Of a stretch of 64,000 nt of DNA, positions 8,540-17,100 are shown piece by piece (positions within the stretch are counted from its first letter, which is position 1; each line of letters starts with the position of its first letter). The translations under genes and the position numbers were made by a program. The notes beneath the pieces are model-generated. The model was given only the letters and a program-made list of their open reading frames with translations. It was not told the origin of the DNA and searched no databases. The stretch is taken from positions 1 to 64,000 of the forward strand of contig JAFTSU010000027.1 of NCBI GenBank assembly GCA_017467105.1, given 5' to 3'. The stretch comes from Clostridia bacterium. Lineage in GTDB: Bacteria > Bacillota > Clostridia > Oscillospirales > CAG-272.

Positions 8540-9271
8540 TTAAAAATCACTATAGCCTATTTTTTCTTTGTTGCTCATAAATTCAAACGCCTTGTTGAAT
8601 TCGTTTACAACAGTCTCTGTCGCTAACTCAAGTATCCTCTCGCCCTTCTCGGCGGTTGCCTTCGTAGGATATCCCCACACACCGTCGGGTGAGGCGCGGA
8701 AGATGCTACCGTAATTCAGATAGGATCTGGGAGTCTCGGGCATATAGTCCACAGCCTTGTCCATACGTACCGTCTCGGGCGCAATGGCAAGTATCTGAGA
8801 GGTTTCGTTTTCATCAGCGTGCAATCCCTTAGTCTCTGTAATGCTCTCGACGTTTATGCTGTCGGGAGTTACGAACGCGACCTGCAGATCGGGGTTGAAC
8901 CTTGCGTTCAGGTCACGAACGAGGGGATTTGCAATAAACACTCCGCCGTGAGTGATGATAATACCTACGCGCTTGAAGCCCTGCTCCTTCAGAGACATTA
9001 TAACGTCATACATCATCTGATAGAACGTGGTTGACTCCATCCATACAGAGCCCTTCTTACCCATATGCTCTCGGCACGTGGAAATTGGGAACGCAGGAAG
9101 AAGAAAGGCATTCATTCTCTCAGCAACGCGCTTACCAAGCTCTGTAGCAATCGCCCAATCCGTCATTATCGGAAGGTGATGACCGTGCTGCTCCAAGGAG
9201 CCAACGGGTATTATCGCAAGTTCCGGATCCATCATACAGATGTCATCCGCGGTCATTTTGAACGTTTCCAT
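8540..9271 (-). CDS. Creatininase-family amidohydrolase
   Basis: Metal-dependent hydrolase of a cyclic or linear amide. Family motifs are GSLEQHGHHLP (metal ligands Glu and His) at about residues 23-33, an Asp in MTDW, THGGVFIANP in place of the usual NGHGGN, and HADENETS carrying the last metal-site acid. 243 residues, normal. The THGGV variant departs from consensus in two positions, so the pocket may differ. Members outside creatinine degradation act on formamides or in cofactor and mycofactocin pathways. It begins 10 bp after the NagB-like gene, with AGAGG upstream. Confidence 0.87.
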   Translation of the reverse strand: METFKMTADDICMMDPELAIIPVGSLEQHGHHLPIMTDWAIATELGKRVAERMNAFLLPAFPISTCREHMGKKGSVWMESTTFYQMMYDVIMSLKEQGFKRVGIIITHGGVFIANPLVRDLNARFNPDLQVAFVTPDSINVESITETKGLHADENETSQILAIAPETVRMDKAVDYMPETPRSYLNYGSIFRASPDGVWGYPTKATAEKGERILELATETVVNEFNKAFEFMSNKEKIGYSDF

Positions 9272-9281
9272 AATCTACCTC

Positions 9282-10040
9282 TCAAAGAATTTTGGATGCG
9301 CTGTCCTTGTCAAGATACAGAGCAGCGTTCTTGTGCTCTCTCAAAATGCTGGCAGGGCACGCTGTCGTAACGGGTCCTGTGAGGGAGTTATAAACGGCGT
9401 TTGCCTTACGAACCGTAGGAACTACGCAGATCGCGTTGGGAACCGACATAATAAAGGACATAGTAAGGCTCATTGCCTGCTTAGGAACGTCGTTAAGAGT
9501 TGCGAAGCATCCGTCGTTGACCTGCTGCTGACGGCAAACGTCATCAAGCTCGACGATCTTTATCATCTTCGGATCATTGAAATCAGCAACGGCGGGATCG
9601 TTAAACGCAAGGTGACCGTTCTCACCTATGCCGAGGAAGATCAGATCGATAGGATATTTCTTGAGAAGATTTGTATATTCAGCGCACTTCTCCTCTGCCG
9701 CGTCAGCCTTACAGAGAAGGTAGTGGAGCTCCTTGAAATTAACCTTTTTAAAAATCGCTCTGTCAAGGAAGTTGCCGAAGCCTGCGGGCTCGCTTGCATC
9801 AATTCCGATGTACTCATCCTGATGGAAGCCTCTGACCTTAGACCAATCTATATCCTCCTTAAGCAGATTCTCAAGCAGATCGTTCTGCGAGGGAGCCGCT
9901 GCGAAAACAACGTTTGCGACACCGTTCTTCGCAATAACTTCATTTATTATTTTTGCAGCGTCCTTGGCTGCGACAGCGCCCATCTCCGCGCGATTATCGA
10001 ATATCTTTACGGGTAAATTTTTAACCTTTTTACTTATCAT
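9282..10040 (-). CDS. Glucosamine-6-phosphate deaminase-like protein (NagB/6-phosphogluconolactonase superfamily)
   Basis: NagB converts glucosamine 6-phosphate to fructose 6-phosphate and ammonia. Present here are the phosphate loop AAAPSQNDLL, the catalytic FHQDEYIG and the signature GIGENGHLAFNDP, plus PKQAMSLTMSFIM near the end. The residue before NGH is Glu where classical NagB has Asp, a form seen in NagB-like paralogues. 252 residues. Its place between malic enzyme and an amidase suggests that it deaminates or isomerises an amino-sugar phosphate made by the other enzymes of the cluster. Family is sure, substrate is not. Confidence 0.85.
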   Translation of the reverse strand: MISKKVKNLPVKIFDNRAEMGAVAAKDAAKIINEVIAKNGVANVVFAAAPSQNDLLENLLKEDIDWSKVRGFHQDEYIGIDASEPAGFGNFLDRAIFKKVNFKELHYLLCKADAAEEKCAEYTNLLKKYPIDLIFLGIGENGHLAFNDPAVADFNDPKMIKIVELDDVCRQQQVNDGCFATLNDVPKQAMSLTMSFIMSVPNAICVVPTVRKANAVYNSLTGPVTTACPASILREHKNAALYLDKDSASKIL

Positions 10041-10125
10041 AGTTCTACTCCTCCGAGTTAGTTAAATTTTCTCTCATTTTCATTAATACGTAGCTGTGCC
10101 TTGACCGAGTCTCAGCTGTCGGAAA

Positions 10126-11295
10126 TCATTTTCTTGCAACGCCGCTCTTTCTGGCAGCCTCTGCAACCGCACAGGCAACCGCCTTTCCGACTCGCTTATC
10201 AAATGCGGTAGGAATAATATAATTCGCGTTAAGCTCCTCGTCGGAAACGAGTCCGGCGATAGCGTAAGACGCAGCCATCTTCATCTCATCATTGATATCG
10301 GACGCGCGAACGTCGAGCGCGCCTCTGAAGATTCCGGGGAAGCAAAGAACGTTGTTGATCTGGTTGGGATAGTCAGAGCGTCCGGTACCTACGACGACGG
10401 CTCCGCCCTCCTTCGCTTCATCGGGGAATATTTCGGGAACGGGATTAGCCATTGCGAATACGATAGCATCCTTCGCCATGGTGCTGACCATTTCTTTGGA
10501 AACGATCTTGGGAGCGGAAACTCCTATAAGCACGTCGGCGCCCTTCATAGCATCGGCGAGAGTACCCATCAGATGCTCGGGGTTAGTCTTCTTCGCAAGC
10601 TCTGCGTGAGCGGGACTGAGATCCATACCCTCGCAGATGATACCGAAGCGGTCGACCATAACGAGATTCTTAACGCCAAGCTTCATAATATGATTGCCGA
10701 TAGCGGTTCCGGCACTGCCGGCGCCGTTAATAACGACCTTTATCTTGGAGATATCCTTCTTAACGACCTTAAGGGCGTTCAGCATAGCCGCAGCAACGAC
10801 TATTGCGGTTCCGTACTGGTCATCGTGGAATACGGGAATATCGCAAAGCTGTCTCAGTCTGGTTTCTATCTCGAAGCATCTGGGAGCGGCAATATCCTCA
10901 AGGTTTATTCCGCCAAAGCTGCCCGAAAGAAGATAAACGGTTCTGACAAACTCGTCAACGTCCTGGGTCTTAATGCAAAGTGGGAATGCGTCGACGTCCG
11001 CAAAGGACTTGAAGAGCGCGCACTTTCCCTCCATAACCGGCATACCTGCCTCGGGTCCTATGTCACCAAGTCCCAAAACCGCAGATCCGTCCGTTATAAC
11101 TGCCACAAGGTTATGGCGTCTCGTAAGCTCGAAGGACTTGGTAATATCCTTCTGTATCTCAAGACAAGGCTCTGCAACACCGGGGGTGTATGCTAGAGAG
11201 AGATCCTGTGAGTTTTCGAGAGGGGCTCTGGAAATAACCTCGATCTTTCCGCCCCATTCCTTATGCTTTTTCAATGCTTCCTGTTTGATATCCAT
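10126..11295 (-). CDS. NAD(P)-dependent malic enzyme, short form
   Basis: It converts malate to pyruvate and CO2. The 389-residue protein has the N-terminal LAYTPGVAEPC with catalytic Tyr, AVITDGSAVLGLGDIGP, the metal-binding EDIAAPRCFEIE and FHDDQYGTA, and the NAD loop VVINGAGSAGTAIG. It lacks the phosphotransacetylase-like tail of larger bacterial forms. It is the first gene after a strong sigma-A promoter and has AGGAGG before its ATG. The 85-bp gap to the NagB-like gene holds no convincing terminator, so readthrough into the downstream six genes is likely. Confidence 0.93.
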   Translation of the reverse strand: MDIKQEALKKHKEWGGKIEVISRAPLENSQDLSLAYTPGVAEPCLEIQKDITKSFELTRRHNLVAVITDGSAVLGLGDIGPEAGMPVMEGKCALFKSFADVDAFPLCIKTQDVDEFVRTVYLLSGSFGGINLEDIAAPRCFEIETRLRQLCDIPVFHDDQYGTAIVVAAAMLNALKVVKKDISKIKVVINGAGSAGTAIGNHIMKLGVKNLVMVDRFGIICEGMDLSPAHAELAKKTNPEHLMGTLADAMKGADVLIGVSAPKIVSKEMVSTMAKDAIVFAMANPVPEIFPDEAKEGGAVVVGTGRSDYPNQINNVLCFPGIFRGALDVRASDINDEMKMAASYAIAGLVSDEELNANYIIPTAFDKRVGKAVACAVAEAARKSGVARK

Positions 11296-11359
11296 ATAGT
11301 CCTCCTTAAATCATTACGATTTAATTTTAATAAAATTATAATATTTTTACCCAAATAAT

Positions 11360-11389
11360 ATAATAACATTATTTTCGAAGCGTTGTCAA
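11360..11389 (-). promoter_or_regulatory. Sigma-A promoter for the malic enzyme/catabolic run
   Basis: On the minus strand TTGACA (11384-11389), 18-base spacer, TATTAT (11360-11365). Surrounding DNA is very A+T-rich. No other consensus promoter was seen before the LDH2-family gene, which supports one long transcript. Confidence 0.75.
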
Positions 11390-11539
11390 GCGAAAAGTAA
11401 AAAAATGTAAATATTTTTAGATTTATTTGCCGATTTTTTTACAAAACCTTGTTTTTTAACTCTTGGGAGGTTATAGCGCCTGTAGTTGAAGCCTTTGCGC
11501 GCACGTCACCGAAGTGCATATAATTGCTGTCAGTAATAA

Positions 11540-11578
11540 TAAAAACGGATGCTCAATACCGTTTGGTAAGGAGCATCC
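11540..11578 (-). terminator. Terminator downstream of the AlaX gene
   Basis: GGATGCTC (read on the minus strand from 11578) pairs with GAGCATCC ending at 11547, followed by GTTTTTATT. Confidence 0.85.
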
Positions 11579-11586
11579 CGAAAAAA

Positions 11587-12726
11587 TTACGCGCTGAAAT
11601 ATTCCCTGATCTCTTTGAGAGACGCCGAAAACGACCCTTGGACCGCATTTGGCTTTCCGCCGCCTCTGCCACCGAGAGCTGAATTTGCGGCCTTGATCTC
11701 TGCAGACAGATTTACGCTCTTTGACGTGATGACGTACTTGTAATCTCCTTCGCTTCCACAGAGGGAAACGAGTATACCTCCGACCTTCGAGGTGGCGGCA
11801 TTCGCAAAGAAACGTAGATCGTCGATCGAAAATCCCTCAAGGTAATAAACCGCATTACCGTCGGTTGCCGGCACGGTCTCAGCCTTTACTTCAGCCAGCT
11901 GGCGCCGGGCGAGCTTGAGCTGATATTTGATCTGCTCCGCATCCTGCATATATGAGGAAAGCGCGGAGGCGGTATCGTGCTGAGGAGCGGATAGTGCCGC
12001 GGAGATCTCACGGATATTTCTGTACTTTTCATTGTAATCGGTGAGCGCGCGGGAGCCCGCGACCATCCATATACGCATACCCCCCCGATGCTTCATTGCT
12101 TCGAGTATCTTGATGAGTCCGATCTCGCCGGTTGAGGAAACGTGAGGCGCACAGCAGGCGCAGGTGTCTACGTCGCCTATCTCAACAAGACGCACTCCTT
12201 CGGTAATATCAAGCTTTGATCTGTATTCTATTCCCGAAAGCTCGTCGGAGTTAGGAAAATAAGCTCTGATCGGAATATTGCGGAATACGGCCTCATTGGC
12301 AAGACTCTCTACTTTGTCAAGATCGGAACGCTCGAGTGGTGCGCTGATATCGAAGGTTACCTCGTCGTCTCCAAGATGAAAGCCAACGTTATCGAGACCG
12401 AAAATAGAATGAATAATACCGCACAGAATATGCTCTGCGGTGTGGCACTGCATTTTGTCAAATCTCGAGTCAAAATCCAGCCTGCAGTCTACAGTACCGT
12501 AAAGCTTGAAATCCGTAATATGATGAACTGTACCGTCCGTTTCGTAAACGTAAGAAACACGGGAGTCAGAAATAAATCCCGTATCGGAGCTTTGCCCTCC
12601 CTCCTCGGGAAAGAACGCAGTACGATCAAGGACGGTATCGTATCCGCCATCACAGCAAACAGATGAGATAACTGTGGCGGAAAACTCGCGGACGTATGGA
12701 TCTTCGTAATAAAGCTTCTCTGTCAT
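11587..12726 (-). CDS. Alanyl-tRNA editing protein, AlaX-L type (with DHHA1 domain)
   Basis: A free-standing hydrolase that removes mischarged Ser or Gly from tRNA(Ala). The zinc site is seen as CHTAEHIL (HxxxH) and CACCAPHVSS (CxxxH), as in the AlaRS editing domain. The C-terminal third is a DHHA1-like module ending in GGRGGGKPNAVQGS, typical of long AlaX. 379 residues. It lies head-to-tail before a RluA-type gene with a 23-bp gap on the same strand, so the pair is likely cotranscribed, with the terminator just beyond its stop. The class is well supported. Confidence 0.92.
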   Translation of the reverse strand: MTEKLYYEDPYVREFSATVISSVCCDGGYDTVLDRTAFFPEEGGQSSDTGFISDSRVSYVYETDGTVHHITDFKLYGTVDCRLDFDSRFDKMQCHTAEHILCGIIHSIFGLDNVGFHLGDDEVTFDISAPLERSDLDKVESLANEAVFRNIPIRAYFPNSDELSGIEYRSKLDITEGVRLVEIGDVDTCACCAPHVSSTGEIGLIKILEAMKHRGGMRIWMVAGSRALTDYNEKYRNIREISAALSAPQHDTASALSSYMQDAEQIKYQLKLARRQLAEVKAETVPATDGNAVYYLEGFSIDDLRFFANAATSKVGGILVSLCGSEGDYKYVITSKSVNLSAEIKAANSALGGRGGGKPNAVQGSFSASLKEIREYFSA

Positions 12727-12749
12727 TACTTGTCACCTTTTGTTAAATT

Positions 12750-13424
12750 CTAAATATAATTTTCGGCAGAAAATAAATTCCACGGATATTTATCCAATGA
12801 AGGAAGTGCGTGCAGGTTGATGTCTTCGCCGAGGAAATTTGCCTTTATTGCGCAGGAAAACAGCGCAGGGGTTCGCGTCATAAAGTCACGGCTGCCGTAC
12901 TTTGAATCTCCAATGATCGCAGCGCCTCTGGAGGACAGCTGCGCTCTGATCTGATGAAATCTTCCCGTGTGAAGAATTACCTTAACTAATGATCTGACGC
13001 CTCGCTTTGTTTCGACCGAGGCTAAAGCTTTCAAGGTAAGTGTGGCAAGCTTCGCATCCCTGTCCGTCGGTCCGCATATCCTCGCTCTGTTCCCTAGCGT
13101 ATCCTTCACGAGATAGTCTGAATATTCACCGTCGGGAAGACATCCCTCTATTACAGCGTAGTATTCCTTGCCTATTCCCAGCTCCTTGATAAGAGAGGAA
13201 AGCTCTGATGCCGCTTTTTTGCTTCTGGCATATACGATAAGTCCGCCGACAACGTTATCAAGGCGGTGAACGGGATATAAGCTGCCGCTCTCCCCGAGTG
13301 CAGAAAGCTGTTCCGAAAGTAAGGTCATTGCATCACCGGCACCGCTGCGGTCCGGCTGTGAGGATATTCCGACAGGCTTGTTGATCACCACTGCGTTTTT
13401 CGATTTATAAATAATTTCTGACAT
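12750..13424 (-). CDS. RluA-family pseudouridine synthase
   Basis: It isomerises uridine in rRNA or tRNA. The catalytic-Asp motif is VHRLDNVVGGLIVYAR, followed later by LHTGRFHQIRAQLSSRG and IIGDSKYGS, all family hallmarks. At 224 residues it is a minimal form without the N-terminal S4 domain, which fits RluA/TruC-like members. AAGG lies before the start. Target site cannot be told from sequence. Confidence 0.92.
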   Translation of the reverse strand: MSEIIYKSKNAVVINKPVGISSQPDRSGAGDAMTLLSEQLSALGESGSLYPVHRLDNVVGGLIVYARSKKAASELSSLIKELGIGKEYYAVIEGCLPDGEYSDYLVKDTLGNRARICGPTDRDAKLATLTLKALASVETKRGVRSLVKVILHTGRFHQIRAQLSSRGAAIIGDSKYGSRDFMTRTPALFSCAIKANFLGEDINLHALPSLDKYPWNLFSAENYI

Positions 13425-13448
13425 TTTTCGAGCCTTCTTTAAAGATTA

Positions 13449-13471
13449 AGGGCTACCGAAAGAGTAGCCCT
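13449..13471 (-). terminator. Stem-loop after the ECF S-component gene
   Basis: AGGGCTAC pairs with GTAGCCCT across a 7-base loop. The T tract on the minus strand is poor (TAATCTTTA), so it may be an attenuating or RNA-stabilising hairpin rather than a full terminator. Confidence 0.5.
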
Positions 13472-13476
13472 GAAAA

Positions 13477-14019
13477 TTAAATTTTCTGCTTGATGTTGAT
13501 TATACGATAAACGGTAGGAACCAGCACTATATTGACTATAAGCTCAATTACGAAATTAATGCTGATAAATGTGTTAACTATAATCGAGATATCACTCTCA
13601 AAGAATATGAGAGATCCTATGAGGAACACCGAGGTATTAACAACAGTTGCGGTTATTGCGGAAACAAGGCATCCAACGTACTTATTAAATCTCGCAACAG
13701 CACGGTAAGCAAGACCAGCAAGCAAGCCGGCGAGTATTCCCTTAAGAAGCACCGTGACGATAGTTCCGAAGAGATTGAAGCTCAAAAACGCAGAGGTGCC
13801 CGGAAGAAGAAGGACAACGAAGCCGAAAACAAAGCCAAGCCACGCGCCAACGGTAGCACCGCAGAGCGCTGCTCCTATGACGATGATCGGAACGGAAAGA
13901 GCAAGCTCAAAGGTGCCTATTTTTATTGGAATAAACTGCAGAACAACAACGATGGCTGTGAAAACCGCTATATACACAAGCCTTTTCACATCTATACTTT
14001 TCCTATTATCCCTAACCAT
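13477..14019 (-). CDS. ECF transporter S component, substrate unknown
   Basis: A 180-residue membrane protein with five or six hydrophobic segments (for example AVFTAIVVVLQFIPI, ALCGATVGAWLGFVFGF, LLKGILAGLLAGLAY). The early KIGTFELALSVPIIVIGAALCGATVGAWLG is the pattern of ECF substrate-binding subunits that take vitamins or their precursors into the cell together with a shared EcfT/EcfAA' unit, which is not in this window. It has its own promoter and a structured leader of about 115 bases, so a ligand-sensing RNA is plausible and could reveal the substrate. Specificity is not assignable. Confidence 0.82.
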   Translation of the reverse strand: MVRDNRKSIDVKRLVYIAVFTAIVVVLQFIPIKIGTFELALSVPIIVIGAALCGATVGAWLGFVFGFVVLLLPGTSAFLSFNLFGTIVTVLLKGILAGLLAGLAYRAVARFNKYVGCLVSAITATVVNTSVFLIGSLIFFESDISIIVNTFISINFVIELIVNIVLVPTVYRIINIKQKI

Positions 14020-14029
14020 TATAAATCTC

Positions 14030-14135
14030 CTCTTGCAAGCATAAATTATTTCCCGGCAAATCAGCGCTAAAATCCTTTCACGATTTATTCCGCGCCGATT
14101 TGGGGCGCATAATCAGCATGAATTACACATTTTGC
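14030..14135 (-). promoter_or_regulatory. Structured 5' leader of the ECF S-component mRNA, candidate riboswitch or attenuator
   Basis: Two exclusive pairings use the same strand. GCGCC/GGCGC (14092-14096 with 14104-14108) makes a short early hairpin. AAATCGGCGC (14092-14101, minus) can instead pair with GCGCTGATTT (14058-14067) as a 10-bp helix with one G-U, enclosing a small AAATC/GATTT hairpin. The ribosome site AAGAGGAG lies shortly downstream. It does not match the TPP, FMN, THF, cobalamin or preQ1 motifs I know. Confidence 0.4.
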
Positions 14136-14139
14136 ATCT

Positions 14140-14168
14140 ATTTTAGCACAGAGGAGACGATTTTTCAA
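14140..14168 (-). promoter_or_regulatory. Promoter for the ECF S-component gene
   Basis: Minus strand TTGAAA (14163-14168), 17-base spacer, TAAAAT (14140-14145), with TGTGC directly before the -10 (extended -10). Confidence 0.75.
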
Positions 14169-14192
14169 GTATATTTTATATTTTTATTGAGA

Positions 14193-17100
14193 TCAGCCTT
14201 TCTTTTCCGATCTGCCTTCCTCGCCCTTAAGTCTGCGTGTAATAACTCTGACCGATTCTCCTCCGGTTAAAGCGATCATTTTTACGGCGGAGAGACTGAA
14301 ATCATTAGCGTACACAGAAAGCGACTTATCGAGCACTCCTCTTGCCAAGACCTTAAGATATGCTGTGTCGTAGGGAACGAGGCACTTCTTCTTCAGGACG
14401 TTGACATCTACTCTGTCGCCCTGATTGAAATTGCGGCTGAGGGTATCCACGTTAATGACAGATCTTCCCTCTCCCTCGGTAAAGATGATTTCCGGAGAAC
14501 GCTTCACAAGGTTTTTAGCAAGAGAATCCGTAATAAGCACGTCTGCCCGTTGGGAGTCTATAGCTTCTACGTTATAAAGAAGCTTGTCCTCGGGCGATGG
14601 CTCTTCGTGATTGCTCTCTGAAATAGAGCCGTAACCATCCGAGCGACCGTACAGATCGCGCTCTGCGGACTCCGCATCATACGTGCATTGGTCCTTACTA
14701 GTAGTGGGCTCTTCGTCCGCCTCTTCATACCGATCATCCTCGTATACGGGAGCTTCGGGACAGTATTCCGGATCACAGGCGGAATAGTTCTCTTCATTAT
14801 TATAAGTTGGTACGCCGCCCAGAGACCTTCCTACACCCGACTCTTCCCTATGGACCTCTGAGGTATGTTTGATACGGGAGAATCTGTAACGGATAACGGC
14901 AATGCAGTCGAGTATTCGTTCACGCTCGGAATAGACAACTATAGCGAAAAGCGTGAATGCCAGCGAGAGCAGCGTGACGATTATTATCATTGCCGTGGTT
15001 TCCGGCGAAGGATAGCCAAGACTGTTTACTTTTCCGACGGTGACCGAAAGCTCATAATTCGGATTATCCGACCTTAAGGCTATTATGCCGTCGGTTACTT
15101 CTATTCTGAGCATCAGATCATCTCCTGCAACCGCCTCACCGTCAGTCATAACGTAATGGGGAGTTATCTCGGATTCCCAAAGGTAAAGATCGAAATCGGA
15201 GACGGTAAACGTCAGCACCTTAGGCGTTATAAGATAGGTGACACGCTGAGATACCGTGCCGTCCTCAAAAACATAATTTACAGGATCGGTAAGCTCGGCA
15301 TACAGCGTATACTCTCCGACAAATCTCTCCGGCGTAATCTCGCTGTAGGCGTAAAGGGCGGACGGTGACGTGGGTACATAATAGCTACCGTCGTATTCTC
15401 TGCTCTCTATTCTCGGACACGGCACCGTACAGGGTAATACGTTAAAGCTATGCGCGGGGATAACGGGCATAAGATAGTTTTCTACGTCATATTCAAGGTA
15501 TGCCTCCACAGAATATGTTCCTGCATTGGTAACGGGAGAAATAGAGTACCCCTTCACGCTGACACCCAGCGGCAAGCCCGAAAGCGTTGGAAGCTTAGGA
15601 AGCGAGTCGTAAAGAAATACGTCGTCAGACCAGCTGACCGCGGAAAGATCGTAGCTTGCGTAACCGACACTCAGAGGCAGTTCAACGGAAAAAACGCCGT
15701 ATGAAAGATTAATTTTCGTATCCGATCTGCGCAGGCTGTCAGCCGACTGGTAAGATACGGCGGCCTCGGACAGCGAGATCCGTCTTGAAGTTCCGTCATT
15801 ATAGCAAAGGTGTAGGCTCACCTCTTCGTCCGTAACTCGAGTGAACGCTGTAAGAGAATCGGAAAGGAGCGCTGCGGATAGACCGATGGGCAAAACCTCC
15901 ATAACGCAAAATCTGATAGGAGACGAGATAAGAGGGAGATAGTTTTCGCTTTCGGGGACTGCGGCGATCGCGTAATATACTCCCGCGCCGGACGGGTAAG
16001 CCTCGACCGTACAATCGGGATCGGAGTAAAAGTAATACGTTGCTTGTCCCCAAATCGCCTCGCAGACGGGAGAGGGTGAGTATCCCTCGTAAATATCAGA
16101 AAGGCTTGGCAATACAGTCCAATAGTTATGCGCTTTATTCACGGTGAATGGATGCTCGGAATTTATAACGAAGTAATCGTCATTCAAAGAGGAGCACACG
16201 GCAACGTAAGCTCCGGCGTTAACCGCCTCTCCGCCTACCGAAACGTCGGTAATAGGTGAATAAGCCGAAGGGGCAAGCGGCTTGCCCGTATAAACAAGCT
16301 CATCCTCCGTCCACGTGACCGTTATCCCCTGAGGAAGTATTTCAACGTATACGGTCATAGGTGGAGGCACCAAATAGTTTTTACTCTCGCTGGCGAAGGT
16401 TACGGTAACTGCAACAACGCCTTCGTTTACGTGAGTCGCTCCACAGGAAAAGCTGTAGGAGAGAGTGCATCCGTCAATACCGGTTGGCATATTACCGGTG
16501 AAGGTAGGATAATGAACTTCTCCGTCATAGGTTGCCCGTGTATCAGCAAAGCTATATCCCGAGTCGTCGTATGGTATTGGATCAATGCGCCACTTATGCG
16601 TCATAGAGGGAGGCGGATTGTAATTTACGCTGTCGTACGAAAAAACGGCACGCGCTGTATATTCGCCGGCATCGGTAGCAGAAGCGTCAATATACCCGAT
16701 AACCGACAGCCCCTCCGGAAGACCGGAAAGAGTAACGGATAGGGGTTCTCCCGTATACGAATATACAGTTTCGCTCCATTCGACTCTATCAAGGATATAA
16801 TCCGCGCGAAGAATAGAAAAGCCGCACTCGGTGCTTGATAAAAGGTAATTTGGATCTGATACGGACGCTGTGGCAATATAATTCTTTCCCGCATTGATAG
16901 CGCCGCCGGAAACGGTTGCGTAACGTATCGCGCCGTGAACGTCAACGTACGTAGCAACAGGCACGCACAAATTACCATCGTACACGAATTGAGTTTTCTG
17001 CCACGTTATATTTGCCGTATACGGAGCAATTACCAGTTTTACCGTTATGGGATCAGGAAGAGTGTAATTTGCGCTGTCGGTTGAAAATGAAAGCGTTACG

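Noticed and set aside
9240..10016. Long plus-strand ORF opposite the NagB-like gene
   Set aside because: Antisense shadow; the minus-strand protein has clear NagB motifs and this one has none.
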